This document shows, one piece after another, positions 25,651 to 34,768 of a stretch of DNA of 64,000 nt. The position numbers and the translations under genes were made by a program. Below the pieces are notes generated by a model. That model was not told where the DNA came from. It saw nothing but the letters and a program-made list of their open reading frames with translations, and did not search any database. The stretch comes from Hebobacterum sp964559435 (GTDB lineage: Bacteria; Armatimonadota; Hebobacteria; Hebobacterales; Hebobacteraceae), in NCBI GenBank assembly GCA_964559435.1, contig CAZLHI010000008.1:1-64000 (forward strand). The letters run 5' to 3'. Each line of letters opens with the position of its first letter. Positions within the stretch are counted from its first letter, which is position 1.

Positions 25651-27618
25651 ATGGCGCAGGGATTCGAGCAGCAGACAAGAGCCGTGGGCGTTACGGGCCG
25701 CGCAGTGATCATCGCGCTGGCGCTGCTCGTCGTACTCACGCCGCTGGCCTTCTACGTAGAGATCGCCTGGAACACGACCAACATGTTCGTCGGCGTCCCC
25801 TCCATGACGCCGGTGGTGACGCTCTTCGTCTTGGCCGGCATGATGGGGTTGCCATTCTTCCGCCGAGCCGGCTTGTCTCGGCGGGAGCTGCTCGTGATCT
25901 ACTCGGTCCTCCTGGTGGCGGGCCCGCTCATCGGCCGCACCACGACGGCCTGGATGCTCTGCGGCAGCATCCACTATCACTACATGTCCCGGATTCACCT
26001 CATCTGGCAGACCACGTTTCTGCACCAGGTACCAACCTGGTTCTCCCCGACCGACCCCTTTGCCACCGAGGGATTCTTCCAGGGCCAGTCAACGGTGCCG
26101 TGGGCCCTTTGGGCCACCTCGCTGAGCGCCTGGGCAGCGTTTATGCTCGCCCTCTTCCTGTGCTCCTTGTGCATCATCGTGCTGCTCCAGCGCCAGTGGA
26201 TCACGCACGAGAGACTCTCCTTCCCGCTCGCACAGGTCCCTCTGGAGATGGTCAGCGAGTCTCGGCGCGGCGAGCCGGGCGGGCGGGCCAGGCTGCCAAG
26301 CGCGTGGCCCTTCTGGATCGGGGTGGCGGTCTCCGCCGGGCTGACCCTGGTGAACGAGCTGGCGCGCCGGTGGCCTTCCGTCCCCGCCATCCCGCTCGGC
26401 CCCTTGCCGCTCATGCGCGAGCAACGGGTCGGCCCACTGGGCGGGATCGGCGAGATTACTCTAGTCCTCTGGCCCTGGATGATCGCCATCGCCTATCTCA
26501 TCCCTAAGGAGCTCTCGTTCTCCGCCTGGTTCTTCTGGTGGCTGCTCGTCGCCGCGAACGTGGCCGCCGTGTTCGCCGGGGCCGAGCCGAGAGATCCCTC
26601 CATGATCTGGGACAGCGGGTTCCCTGCCCCGCGCTTCCAGGGGGGCGGCGCGCTGGTCGCGGTAGGGATATGGGCCATCTGGATCGCCCGCCATCACCTC
26701 GCTCGCATCGTGCGTATCGTCTTAACGGGACGTGGGGCCGAGCACAGCGCGGACGAGCCGCTGTCATATCGGCTCGCCGTGGCCGGAATGGTCGTCGCCT
26801 TCACAGGTATGGTCTACTTCACCTGGGTGGCGGGATGCCGGTGGTTCGTGGGGGCGACCATCATCCTCGGCATACTCGGCTACTACGTCGTGTGGGCGCG
26901 CCTGCGGGCCGAGACCGGCCTCGGGTTCTCCATGTTCCCGCTGGAGTTCGAGTTCCTCATCAACACTCCGCTCGGGCCCTCCTTCTTCAAGCTGAAGGAG
27001 ACGATCACGATCATGTCGCTGCGCTGGACGTACGGGCAGGGCTTCGGCACGATTTACGAGGTGATCTCGGGCAACGCCCTGGAGACATTCAAGATCGCCG
27101 ACTCCGCCGGCATCGACAAGCGACGGCTGACCGGCGCCCTGGTGGTTGGGTTCCTGCTCACACTCGGCGTCGGCCTGTTCACCATCCTCACCGGCATCTA
27201 TCACTACGGCTGGTTTGGATTGGACGGCCTCCAATCCGGATGGCTCGGCCCCCAGAGCGTAGGTGACGGCGGCCGCATTATATGGCGGCTCCTGTACCAC
27301 CCTCCCGGCTCAGACGTGAACGGCCTGATCGCCATGGCAGCGGGAGCCGCCATTGCCGTGTTCCTGGGGGTCATGCGGCTGCGATTCTGGTGGTGGCCGT
27401 TTCACCCCGTCGGATACATGGCCGGCATGTGCTGGGGCCTGAACTGGTATTGGGCGCCGTTCCTCGTCGGTTGGGCCTGCAAGACACTCGTGGTGCGGTA
27501 TGGCGGCCTCCGCCTCTACCGGAGCACGGTCCCGGTCGCCACCGGCTTCATCGTCGGCGACCTGCTGAACAGCGGTCTCTGGGGCCTGGTCGCTCTGCTG
27601 ACACGTGGCAGCCTCTAG
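25651..27618 (+). CDS. DUF6785/DUF6784-type polytopic membrane protein (paralogue 1)
   Basis: A 655-residue protein with about 14 hydrophobic helices. N-terminal helices follow ALALLVVLTPLAFYVEIAWN. Conserved-looking blocks are LFVLAGMMGLPFFRRAGLSRREL, QWITHERLSFPLAQVPLEM, RLRAETGLGFSMFPLEFEF and RFWWWPFHPVGYMAG. The same blocks recur in the protein at 46703-48676, so the two are paralogues. The family is common in Armatimonadota-like and Planctomycetes-like genomes and its function is unknown. The topology suggests a transporter (OPT-like). It precedes an RraA-like gene and may import a substrate for that pathway. Confidence 0.75.
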   Translation: MAQGFEQQTRAVGVTGRAVIIALALLVVLTPLAFYVEIAWNTTNMFVGVPSMTPVVTLFVLAGMMGLPFFRRAGLSRRELLVIYSVLLVAGPLIGRTTTAWMLCGSIHYHYMSRIHLIWQTTFLHQVPTWFSPTDPFATEGFFQGQSTVPWALWATSLSAWAAFMLALFLCSLCIIVLLQRQWITHERLSFPLAQVPLEMVSESRRGEPGGRARLPSAWPFWIGVAVSAGLTLVNELARRWPSVPAIPLGPLPLMREQRVGPLGGIGEITLVLWPWMIAIAYLIPKELSFSAWFFWWLLVAANVAAVFAGAEPRDPSMIWDSGFPAPRFQGGGALVAVGIWAIWIARHHLARIVRIVLTGRGAEHSADEPLSYRLAVAGMVVAFTGMVYFTWVAGCRWFVGATIILGILGYYVVWARLRAETGLGFSMFPLEFEFLINTPLGPSFFKLKETITIMSLRWTYGQGFGTIYEVISGNALETFKIADSAGIDKRRLTGALVVGFLLTLGVGLFTILTGIYHYGWFGLDGLQSGWLGPQSVGDGGRIIWRLLYHPPGSDVNGLIAMAAGAAIAVFLGVMRLRFWWWPFHPVGYMAGMCWGLNWYWAPFLVGWACKTLVVRYGGLRLYRSTVPVATGFIVGDLLNSGLWGLVALLTRGSL

Positions 27619-27712
27619 TCATCCCTAGGGTCGACGGGCGCAGGGGAGGTGGCGGGGAAGCCACAAAGAAAGGCTACGACTCGGGCCCTAACAGAGCTGG
27701 AAGGAGATGGGC

Positions 27713-28423
27713 ATGACTGATCGAGAGCTGCTGGGACGAGTCCGCGCCTGCCGCTTGGCGGACCTCTCGGACGGGATGGACGCGATAGGGCTGGTCAACA
27801 CCGGTACGATGTCGAGCCGGATGCGGCCCCTCCGGCCGGGCATCAGGATGGCGGGCCTCGCGTACACCGTGAAGCTCGTTCCCGCTCAGGAGGACGTCAA
27901 GGTCTGCGAGACCATCGACGAGTACATGAAGGAACTCGGCGAGTGGTGCGGCGACGCATACGCGTTCACGCGGGGGCTGACCGAGGGGAAGGGCAAGGAC
28001 AAAGTGGTCGTCATCGACATGGACGGATACCCCGGTGGCATCTGGGGTTCCGAGATCGGCATGAACGCGCTGAAATGGGGAGTCGCCGGCGTGGTCATCG
28101 ACGGCGCCTGCCGAGACTCCTATGAGTGCAACCTGGAGAAGCTGAACGTCTGGTGCACCACGCGCACCTTCAACCACGTATACGGCCGTCTGCGCAATGG
28201 CGGCGTCGATGTGCCGATACAGTGCGCGGGCGTCGCGGTCCGTCCCGGGGACATCGTGTGCGGTGATGATGACGGTGTGTTGGTGATCCCGCGGGCACCA
28301 GCCGAGAAAGCCGTGGCGTTCGCCGAGGCCATCTTGCAGGCAGACCAGAAAGTGCGGGCGGGGCACTACAGAGACCTGGGCTACGAACCGGACGAGACGT
28401 TGGGTGAGTTCGGGAAGGCGTGA
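27713..28423 (+). CDS. RraA-like / HMG-aldolase family protein
   Basis: ATG 27713 has GGAG six bases upstream. The ATG at 27707 abuts it. The core IWGSEIGMNALKWGVAGVV followed by IDGACRD is the Gly-rich loop and Arg-Asp pair of RraA-type proteins and class II 4-hydroxy-4-methyl-2-oxoglutarate aldolases. GDIVCGDDDGVLVIP closes the fold. In aldolases this Asp binds the metal together with a Glu from the loop region. The pairing with a membrane protein and nearby dehydrogenases favours a catabolic aldolase or decarboxylase over RNase E regulation. The substrate is unknown. Confidence 0.82.
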   Translation: MTDRELLGRVRACRLADLSDGMDAIGLVNTGTMSSRMRPLRPGIRMAGLAYTVKLVPAQEDVKVCETIDEYMKELGEWCGDAYAFTRGLTEGKGKDKVVVIDMDGYPGGIWGSEIGMNALKWGVAGVVIDGACRDSYECNLEKLNVWCTTRTFNHVYGRLRNGGVDVPIQCAGVAVRPGDIVCGDDDGVLVIPRAPAEKAVAFAEAILQADQKVRAGHYRDLGYEPDETLGEFGKA

Positions 28424-28491
28424 CGGGCTGAGCCAGGCCTCGACCGAGTAGACAGGCCCGAATCCCCCGTCGCGGCCGAAGGGGAGGCCAG

Positions 28492-29901
28492 CTACGACGT
28501 CGCCTGGGCGCGCCGTCCCCTACGAGGCAGCAGCACCCGGAACGATGTGCCCTTGCCCTCTTCGCTCTCGAAGGACACCTCGCCGTCGTGCGTCTGCGCG
28601 ATGGCCTTCACGATGGAGAGCCCGAGTCCGGTGCCGTCTTTGCCGCTCTCCCGGGCATTCGTGGCGCGATAGAACTCTTCGAAGATCTCGTCCCGTTCCG
28701 CCTGGGGAATGCCGATCCCGGTGTCGGACACGCAGAGCTGGACCTGATCGGTTCTGTCCTCAACAGAGATGCGGACCTCTCCGCCTTCAGGCGTGTACTT
28801 GATCGCGTTCGACACCAGGTTCTCGAGAAGCTGGCCCAAGGCCTCTGCGTCGCCCACCACCTCAACCGACTCCTCCGGGATCGATACCCGCAGGGAGACC
28901 GACGCGGAGGCGGCCTGCTGGCGGAACTCGCCCTCCGCCTCCCTGACCGACGAGGCGAAGTCCACCTGGGTGCGGTCGACCAGAGGAAGGGCCTCGCGTG
29001 TTCTCGACAGCACGAGGAGGTCGCGGGCCAGGTCGAGCACGTCGCGGACGCGCAGGCGCGCCCGGTCGAGCATTTCCTGTGACCGCTCCGGCAGCCTCCC
29101 CGTGCGCCCTTCGGAGACGACCGCCAACATCCGCTCGAGCGTCGCCAGCGGCGAGCGGATGTGGTGAGCGACTCTGTGGAGATAGTCGGTCCTCGCGCCC
29201 TCCAGCTGTCTGAGTGCTTCGTAGGCCCTGCTGAGGTCGTCGGCGTGCTCCCTCAGGGCGTCGGAGAGGTGCATGATCTCGGCCTCACGCCGGCGGAGGC
29301 GAGAGGTGATCGAAGTAGCCATGAAGGCGGCGAACAAGAGCATGGTGCCCACCGCGAAGAGAATGCCGAACACATAGGCCGGCCTTCGGTAGAGAGTCTC
29401 GTCGAGGAGCCCCTTCAGGTGATAGTGCGGCAGCGCGCCACGCGCCTCGAGGACGGCCATGGCTATGAGCAGCCCGATTGCCAGGGCCGCCTGCAGATAG
29501 GTCGCGGCACGGGACAGCAGAATGCTCGCGATGACAATGTGGAAGACGTAATAGCAGACGAATGGGTTCTCGATTCCGCCTGCGAAATGCAGCAGCGCGG
29601 TGAGGGCGATGAGGTCCAACGCGATCTGCAGGTTTGCGAAGTGACTGACCGCGGGTCCGGTGGTCGCCCTGGGCACCCACCGCCCGATGGCCCAGAAGAC
29701 GAGATTGTATGCGGCGAGAGCTGCGACTATCAAGCGCAGGGGATACTCGTACAGCTCCACGCGGAGCAGGCGCGGCGCGACCCAGATGGTAACGAGGGCG
29801 CCAAGGATGGCCACCCATCGCAGGCGGATCAGCCACGAGATGCGATCTCGCAGCTCTTCCAGATCGACTCTGGTATGGAGAGCGGATGCCACCGCGTGCA
29901 A
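28492..29901 (-). CDS. Membrane sensor histidine kinase
   Basis: Five to six N-terminal membrane helices (residues about 25-195) resemble a 6TM sensor. A short coiled coil (RRREAEIMHLSDALREHA) leads to the HisKA box HRVAHHIRSPLATLERM, with His246 as likely acceptor. The HATPase part shows LVSNAIKYTP (N box), VSDTGIGIP (G1), and GTGLGLSIVK (G2). The start at 29901 is a TTG without a clear ribosome site. A GTG four codons later is an alternative. It follows the response regulator by about 20 bases at the end of the hydrogenase operon, so it probably senses redox or membrane state for it. Confidence 0.85.
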   Translation of the reverse strand: MHAVASALHTRVDLEELRDRISWLIRLRWVAILGALVTIWVAPRLLRVELYEYPLRLIVAALAAYNLVFWAIGRWVPRATTGPAVSHFANLQIALDLIALTALLHFAGGIENPFVCYYVFHIVIASILLSRAATYLQAALAIGLLIAMAVLEARGALPHYHLKGLLDETLYRRPAYVFGILFAVGTMLLFAAFMATSITSRLRRREAEIMHLSDALREHADDLSRAYEALRQLEGARTDYLHRVAHHIRSPLATLERMLAVVSEGRTGRLPERSQEMLDRARLRVRDVLDLARDLLVLSRTREALPLVDRTQVDFASSVREAEGEFRQQAASASVSLRVSIPEESVEVVGDAEALGQLLENLVSNAIKYTPEGGEVRISVEDRTDQVQLCVSDTGIGIPQAERDEIFEEFYRATNARESGKDGTGLGLSIVKAIAQTHDGEVSFESEEGKGTSFRVLLPRRGRRAQATS

Positions 29902-29920
29902 GCCCGGGATCGTAAGGCCG

Positions 29921-30385
29921 TCAGGCCTCGAGACCCTTGTTGCTTCCGGAGTTTGTGCCCGCTTCGGCCAGTACTTCTTCGATCTTGCTGACGATCTGCT
30001 CCGACGAGGCCGGCTTGTCCAGGAATCCCTGCACCGGCAAGTACTCCTGCGGCCCGTAGACCGGGTCGCTCTTGTCCGGATAGAACCGAACCCACATCTT
30101 GTCGTGGATAGCGGTGAGGACCACGATCGGGATGCCGCGGCAGTGCTCGTCGGGGTCCTTGCGGAGCTCCCAGACGAAGTGGAAGCCCTCCGTGCCAGAG
30201 GGCATCATGATATCGAGCAGGACCACGTCCGGCTTCTCAGCGCGGGCCTTCTCCAGGCCCTCCTGCGCGCTGGCGGCCCTGCTCACCGCGTAGCCTTCGT
30301 CCTCAAGCAGTATCTGCAGGGTATCCGCCGCGTCCGGGTCGTCCTCGACCACCAACACCTTCTTGCCAGCGACCTCTGACACCAT
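29921..30385 (-). CDS. Response regulator, single receiver domain
   Basis: ATG 30385 (with AAGGAGG close upstream) starts KKVLVVEDDPDAAD, giving the acidic pair. VVLLDIMMP carries the phosphorylated Asp (about residue 58). IVVLTAIHD has the Thr, and FLDKPAS the Lys. Between beta-4 and beta-5 is an extra roughly 25-residue segment (MWVRFYPDKSDPVYGPQEYL) not found in CheY. There is no output domain, so it acts by protein contact. It lies between hyfI and the kinase gene and is presumably phosphorylated by that kinase. A direct effect on the hydrogenase complex or on a transcription factor elsewhere is inference. Confidence 0.85.
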   Translation of the reverse strand: MVSEVAGKKVLVVEDDPDAADTLQILLEDEGYAVSRAASAQEGLEKARAEKPDVVLLDIMMPSGTEGFHFVWELRKDPDEHCRGIPIVVLTAIHDKMWVRFYPDKSDPVYGPQEYLPVQGFLDKPASSEQIVSKIEEVLAEAGTNSGSNKGLEA

Positions 30386-30504
30386 ATCCCTCCTTCGCAA
30401 ACCTGCTGCGGCCTCGAAACGAGTCGCGAAATCCAGTGCGTGGGTCGCAGCCGCGGCAGTCGGGCCATCAACTGGACTGCCGAGCGGGCCCGACTACCGC
30501 TGTT

Positions 30505-31053
30505 CTATTCGGTGTCGGGGTCTAGACTGCCTCCCGAGCCTGCCTGCGGAGATGTGATGAACTCCTCGGGCAGCTTGCCGGACTCGAGGAACGACAGGAA
30601 CTCCTGACGGGAGTAGACAGGAGCCGCCTGTTTAGGCGCCAGGCCCAGGGCGACAGCCACACCGTAGAGTATGGCCTCCGGACGGGGCGGGCATCCGGGC
30701 ACGTAGAAGTCAACGGGGAGGACCTTCTCGGCTCCGCCGAGGACGCTGTAGGTATCATACCAGATTCCGCCCCCGGCCGCGCAGGAGCCGATGGCGAAGA
30801 CCAGCTTCGGTGCCGGCACCGCCTCCCATAGCCGCTTCACCGCGGGCGCGACTTGGCGGGTGACGGGCCCGCACACGAGCAGGACATCGGCATGGCGTGG
30901 GGAGCCAACGAGCTTTATGCCAAACCGCTCGGCGTCGTAGTATGGTGTCAGGACGTTTATGACCTCGATGTCGCAGCCATTGCAGGCCCCGGTGTTGACG
31001 TGGTAGACCCACAGCGCCCGGGTGAATGCCTTCTCGCACAGTGCCTTGAACAC
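30505..31053 (-). CDS. hyfI: Hydrogenase-4-type small subunit (NuoB-like)
   Basis: GTG 31053 (FKALCEKAFTRALWVYHVN) follows GGGAGG by eight bases. The upstream in-frame extension is not homologous. Four Cys for a proximal [4Fe-4S] cluster are Cys24 and Cys27 in NTGACNGCDIE, Cys91 in AIGSCAAGGG, and Cys121 in VPGCPPRPEA. The protein has 182 residues, with a short acidic C-terminus. It passes electrons between the ferredoxin-like subunit and the NiFe site in HyfG. Complex I NuoB has tandem CC at the first position. The CxxC here fits group 4 hydrogenases. It is the last hydrogenase structural gene in the operon. Confidence 0.88.
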   Translation of the reverse strand: MFKALCEKAFTRALWVYHVNTGACNGCDIEVINVLTPYYDAERFGIKLVGSPRHADVLLVCGPVTRQVAPAVKRLWEAVPAPKLVFAIGSCAAGGGIWYDTYSVLGGAEKVLPVDFYVPGCPPRPEAILYGVAVALGLAPKQAAPVYSRQEFLSFLESGKLPEEFITSPQAGSGGSLDPDTE

Positions 31054-31085
31054 GAACCCAACCTCCCGTCTGGCCCACGCCTGCG

Positions 31086-32600
31086 CTACCGGCCGAAGAG
31101 TACTCCAATGCTCAATGTGGCCTTGTTGAGCAATGGATATGCAAGTTGAGGATACACGCCGAGAAGAATGCAAACCGCGGCCAAGGCCGCCATTGCCACG
31201 TACAGCGATGCCGGGACCTCCTTCACAGAGTCCAGAGAGAGCGCGGAAGACTTGGGCTCTCCCCAGAACACAGCCTGGCCGGCGCGGATGACCACGATCA
31301 GCGTGAGCAGGCTGGTGAAGATCCCAATGCCCACCGCCGCCCACATGCCGGCCTGCGCCCCTGCCAGGAAGATCGTCAGTTTGCTCATGAAGCCGGAGAA
31401 CGGCGGCAGCCCCGAGATGGCGAAGGCCCCAACGAAGAAGCATACTGCCGTGACCGGCATTCGCCTGGCCAGCCCGCCCAGTTCAGACATGGATCGAGAA
31501 GAAGTTGCGTATATGACTGCACCGACTGCTAGAAACAGAAGCGCCTTGGCCGCGGCGTGGTTGAGCAAGTGGAAAAGACCGCCATACACACCAAGATATG
31601 TGCCGAAGCCGAGCCCCATGACCACGTAACCCATCTGAGACACCGAGGAATAGGCGAGAAGACGTTTGAGGTCATCCTGGACAAGCGCCATGACGCCGCC
31701 GAGCAGCATCGTGAACGCACCGAGCACGACGATGAAGACGGTGAGGGGCGGATATGCTGGGAAGAAGATCGTAACGGTGCGCGCGAGCGCATAGGCGGCC
31801 ATTTTGCACATCGCGCCAGAGAGCAGCGCGGAAACCGGTGAGGGCGCCTCGGCATACGCGTCCGGCAGCCACGGATGGAAGGGCGCAATGCCGGCCTTCG
31901 TGCCGAAGCCGACCACGAAGAGGGCAACGACGAAGATCGCGAGGGAACGCGGGATAAGAGCCGCTACTCCCTGCAGCTCGGATATGAGCATGGCTCTCGT
32001 GCCCCCCAGGTACGGCGTCGCGGAGGCATACAACAGCACCGATGCGAACAAGGCGAAAGTGATGCCGACCGTGAGGAGCATCAGATACTTGTAGCTGGCC
32101 TCAAGCGCCCGCCGGTCCCAATAGAACGCGACGAGCAGACCCGACGCGATGGTGGTGGCCTCCACCGCGACATAGAGCATGATGATGTTGTTGGTGGCAC
32201 ACCCCCACAGCATGGTGGCCAGAACGAGAAGATGGAGACCGTAGAACCGCGGCAACAGCACGTCGGTCACATCGTTGCCTTCCGAATCGAGGAGGCGGCG
32301 GTGGCGCATGTAGCGGATGGCGAAGAGCGTGGCCGGCAGGGAGACGCCGCTGATGAGCAGCACGAGCAGCGCCGACAGCGAGTCCACGCGCAGCTCCAGA
32401 CCCCAGCCCGTCAGAATCTCACCTCGCAACGCGCGCAAGGCGATCGCCGCCGAGATCAGGAATGTCGCCGCCGCACCGACCAGAGCGAAGACCTCGGATA
32501 GCACCCGGCGTGCCCGGCCGAGCAGCCACGCCAGCAGCCCGGCCGCCCCCGGAGCAAAGAAGACCAACTGCGTCAGAACCGACGGCGACGTTTGTTCCAT
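31086..32600 (-). CDS. hyfF: Hydrogenase-4 subunit F-like antiporter-type membrane subunit
   Basis: A 504-residue, roughly 14-helix protein of the proton-antiporter (NuoL/M/N, MrpD) family. It contains the antiporter helix pair VGFGTKAGIAPFHPWLPDAYAEAPSPVSALLSG, with its Lys and conserved Pro/His. It also has the DDLKRLLAYSSVSQMGYV block and an upstream Glu-containing helix (LYVAVEATTIASG). These residues form proton half-channels. It is one of three such subunits in the operon (with 36471-38510 and 38530-40002), as in E. coli hydrogenase-4, whereas hydrogenase-3 has one. It sits between hyfE and hyfI. Confidence 0.85.
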   Translation of the reverse strand: MEQTSPSVLTQLVFFAPGAAGLLAWLLGRARRVLSEVFALVGAAATFLISAAIALRALRGEILTGWGLELRVDSLSALLVLLISGVSLPATLFAIRYMRHRRLLDSEGNDVTDVLLPRFYGLHLLVLATMLWGCATNNIIMLYVAVEATTIASGLLVAFYWDRRALEASYKYLMLLTVGITFALFASVLLYASATPYLGGTRAMLISELQGVAALIPRSLAIFVVALFVVGFGTKAGIAPFHPWLPDAYAEAPSPVSALLSGAMCKMAAYALARTVTIFFPAYPPLTVFIVVLGAFTMLLGGVMALVQDDLKRLLAYSSVSQMGYVVMGLGFGTYLGVYGGLFHLLNHAAAKALLFLAVGAVIYATSSRSMSELGGLARRMPVTAVCFFVGAFAISGLPPFSGFMSKLTIFLAGAQAGMWAAVGIGIFTSLLTLIVVIRAGQAVFWGEPKSSALSLDSVKEVPASLYVAMAALAAVCILLGVYPQLAYPLLNKATLSIGVLFGR

Positions 32601-32647
32601 AGGACCGTCTTCTCCTATTTCCTCAGCAGGTCAGACGCGGCCAGCCG

Positions 32648-33313
32648 CTACCAGTGCAGCTCGGCCAGCTCGTACGTGTCAGTGGTGCCAAGCTTCTCCC
32701 GTATGCCCGCGATGACGTAGAGCAGCAGGTATACCGTGACCACGACCTCGGTTGCGATTCCGATGAGCGCCGTCTCCCTCATGTGAGGCGCCAAGCTCAC
32801 CAGACTCAGGTGAACCGCGTTCTCCAGCAGACAAAGACCGATGACCGTCTTGATGGCGTCTCGCCTGGAGAGAATCGCGTAGAGGCCGAGCACGAACACC
32901 GTCAGAGCGACCGCGAGGTTTGTGCGAAACACGCCCGCGGCGGCCTCCGGAGTCGGCGCGAGCACGTGCACATAGGTGTGGGTCAATTTGTAGAAGGAGA
33001 TGAGGATGACCGACGCGATGACGACCGAGGGACCGAAGCCGATAATGGCCGGCACCTCCTGCTCGCCCGTTCTGGCGATGTAGCGCAGTATGAACCAGGG
33101 CGTGAGGATCGCCTTCGTGATGAGCGCGACGAGCGCCCAGACGTAGAGCGCAGGGTTTCCGGCCGCGAAGGCAAGAATGAGCCCGCAGATCAGCAGGGCC
33201 TGGAGAACATAGGCGGCGGCCGCGCGCTTCAGGTTGTGCGACTCAACCGCGGCCACCGAGGTGATTATCATCAGCATGCTCAGCGTCTCGATCAGCCGGA
33301 CGTTGTATTGCAC
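32648..33313 (-). CDS. hyfE: Hydrogenase-4 subunit E-like membrane protein
   Basis: GTG 33313 has GGGGAGG six bases upstream. The 221-residue protein has about seven helices, matching HyfE in size (216 in E. coli). The C-terminal half, ending with TVIGLCLLENAVHLSLVSLA, is NuoK-like. The Glu in the middle of this helix is the conserved NuoK carboxylate needed for coupling. The N-terminal half resembles HyfE/HycD-associated helices. It contributes the E-channel region linking the hydrogenase module to the antiporter subunits. Confidence 0.82.
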   Translation of the reverse strand: MQYNVRLIETLSMLMIITSVAAVESHNLKRAAAAYVLQALLICGLILAFAAGNPALYVWALVALITKAILTPWFILRYIARTGEQEVPAIIGFGPSVVIASVILISFYKLTHTYVHVLAPTPEAAAGVFRTNLAVALTVFVLGLYAILSRRDAIKTVIGLCLLENAVHLSLVSLAPHMRETALIGIATEVVVTVYLLLYVIAGIREKLGTTDTYELAELHW

Positions 33314-33359
33314 CTGTTCCTCCCCTTCTCACACGCTGGCGAATCCACGCTTCGGTCGC

Positions 33360-33809
33360 TCACTCGCTGCTATCGGGCGCGCCTCGGAACCCGGTTACCA
33401 TGAGCTTGTCGAGTGCGGTCGATGTCTCGAAGCAGCGGCCACACCGCTGGCAGGATCCCATGTACACCTCGACCTTGATGTGCATGTCTTCGGTGTCGTT
33501 GGTGGCGGTCTCGAACTCCTCCGTAACGGAGATCGCCTCCTCGGCGCACACCTCAGCACAGCGAGCACAGTAGGTGCACCGCTCCAGAAAGAACTCGATC
33601 ACCCGCAGCTCCTGTGAAGGATCGGTCACTTCGATGGCGCGGGGTGTGCATACGTTCGCGCAGCCGCCACACCCGATACACTTCTCGGGGTCCACCGCCA
33701 CCTTGCCCCGAAAGCCGGGGGCAGGGGGATTCGGGGCGAATGGATACGGAAGGGTAACTCGACCCGCACTCAGGCAGATGATAGCCTCTTTAAGCTTGCT
33801 TACTATCAT
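33360..33809 (-). CDS. hyfH: Polyferredoxin-like subunit (HyfH/NuoI type) with a third CxxCxxC
   Basis: ATG 33809 follows AGGAGA. Two classical 4Fe-4S motifs are CIGCGGCANVC (Cys44, 47, 50, 54) and CTYCARCAEVC (Cys78, 81, 84, 88). An unusual addition is CQRCGRCFET near the C-terminus (Cys120, 123, 126), in the place where HyfH/NuoI ends or is variable. It could bind a further cluster with an outside ligand, or a metal ion. The subunit carries electrons from the soluble partner to HyfI. The N-terminal IICLSAGRVTLPYPF matches the NuoI/HycF docking stretch. Confidence 0.85.
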   Translation of the reverse strand: MIVSKLKEAIICLSAGRVTLPYPFAPNPPAPGFRGKVAVDPEKCIGCGGCANVCTPRAIEVTDPSQELRVIEFFLERCTYCARCAEVCAEEAISVTEEFETATNDTEDMHIKVEVYMGSCQRCGRCFETSTALDKLMVTGFRGAPDSSE

Positions 33810-33827
33810 AGCTGTCTCCTATACTCA

Positions 33828-34733
33828 TCAAGCCCCGATGGAGGCGAAGACGAGGCCGGCTATCGCAACGAATACGACGATGCGAGAGAAGTAGGACATG
33901 GATTGGTCAATGCGCAGACGGGGGTTCACCGCATTGACGAAGCCAACGATCACGACCAGCACCGCAACCCCCACTAGGTTCAGTGCAAGATCGGCCGCCC
34001 ACATGCCGAAATGCCAGGGCAGAAAGACCTGCACCAGAATCGATCCGAAGATAATGAGCTTTGCGTACGAGGCCAGCTTGAACAGCGCCAGTCCGGGGCC
34101 CGAGCGCTCGATAAAGGGACCCTCCATGATTTCCTGCTCGGCCTCCGCGATGTCAAAAGGCAGCTTTCCGACCTGCGCCTGGAGGGCCAGCAGGAAAGCA
34201 ATGGCGGCCACCACCATCGACACACTGGGCCCGGCCGCCGCGTAGCTGGAAATCATCTGGGGAAAGCTAAACGACTGCGCCTTCACGGCAGCGGTCACCA
34301 ACGCGATTACGGCCACCGGCTCGACGCTGAAGATCATCATCATCTCTCGGGAGGCTCCGACGTAGGCGTACGGGTTCCCACTGGCGAAGGCCCCCAGCAT
34401 GATGGCCACCCCGGCCAGTGCGATGAAGTAGATGAAGACGATTGCGTCGCCAGCGAATGCCAGCGGAGGCGGGGTGCCCAGCGGCGTGAGGAGCGCCGCA
34501 AGCAGCACTGCACCCAGGCAAAGCGGCGGCCCGACCTGCCATAGCACCCCCCCTTCCGGCACAAGATCCTCTTTGGCAAGCAGCTTCAAGATATCGAGAT
34601 AGGGCTGGATGAGAGGGGGGCCCTTGCGAGAGTGCACAACGGCCCGGATCCGGCGCATGATCCCCTCTGCCAGTGGCGCCAGGCCTACCACCAGCACCAG
34701 GTTGAGCACGGCAAGTCCGATTATCTGCGCCAT
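33828..34733 (-). CDS. hyfC: Hydrogenase-4 subunit C-like (NuoH-type) membrane subunit
   Basis: A 301-residue protein with about eight helices. It has the NuoH/HycD signature: VHSRKGPPLIQPYLDILKLLAKED near the N-terminus, FDIAEAEQEIMEGPFIERSGPGLALF (the Asp-Glu-rich loop lining the quinone-like or coupling cavity), and a conserved Glu in the EPVAVIALV helix. It anchors HyfG and HyfI to the membrane. The start has AAAGGA upstream. Length agrees with HyfC (about 315). Confidence 0.88.
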   Translation of the reverse strand: MAQIIGLAVLNLVLVVGLAPLAEGIMRRIRAVVHSRKGPPLIQPYLDILKLLAKEDLVPEGGVLWQVGPPLCLGAVLLAALLTPLGTPPPLAFAGDAIVFIYFIALAGVAIMLGAFASGNPYAYVGASREMMMIFSVEPVAVIALVTAAVKAQSFSFPQMISSYAAAGPSVSMVVAAIAFLLALQAQVGKLPFDIAEAEQEIMEGPFIERSGPGLALFKLASYAKLIIFGSILVQVFLPWHFGMWAADLALNLVGVAVLVVIVGFVNAVNPRLRIDQSMSYFSRIVVFVAIAGLVFASIGA

Positions 34734-34768
34734 GGCCTCATCCTTTCGTCACCGCCCTTGGCTACCTA

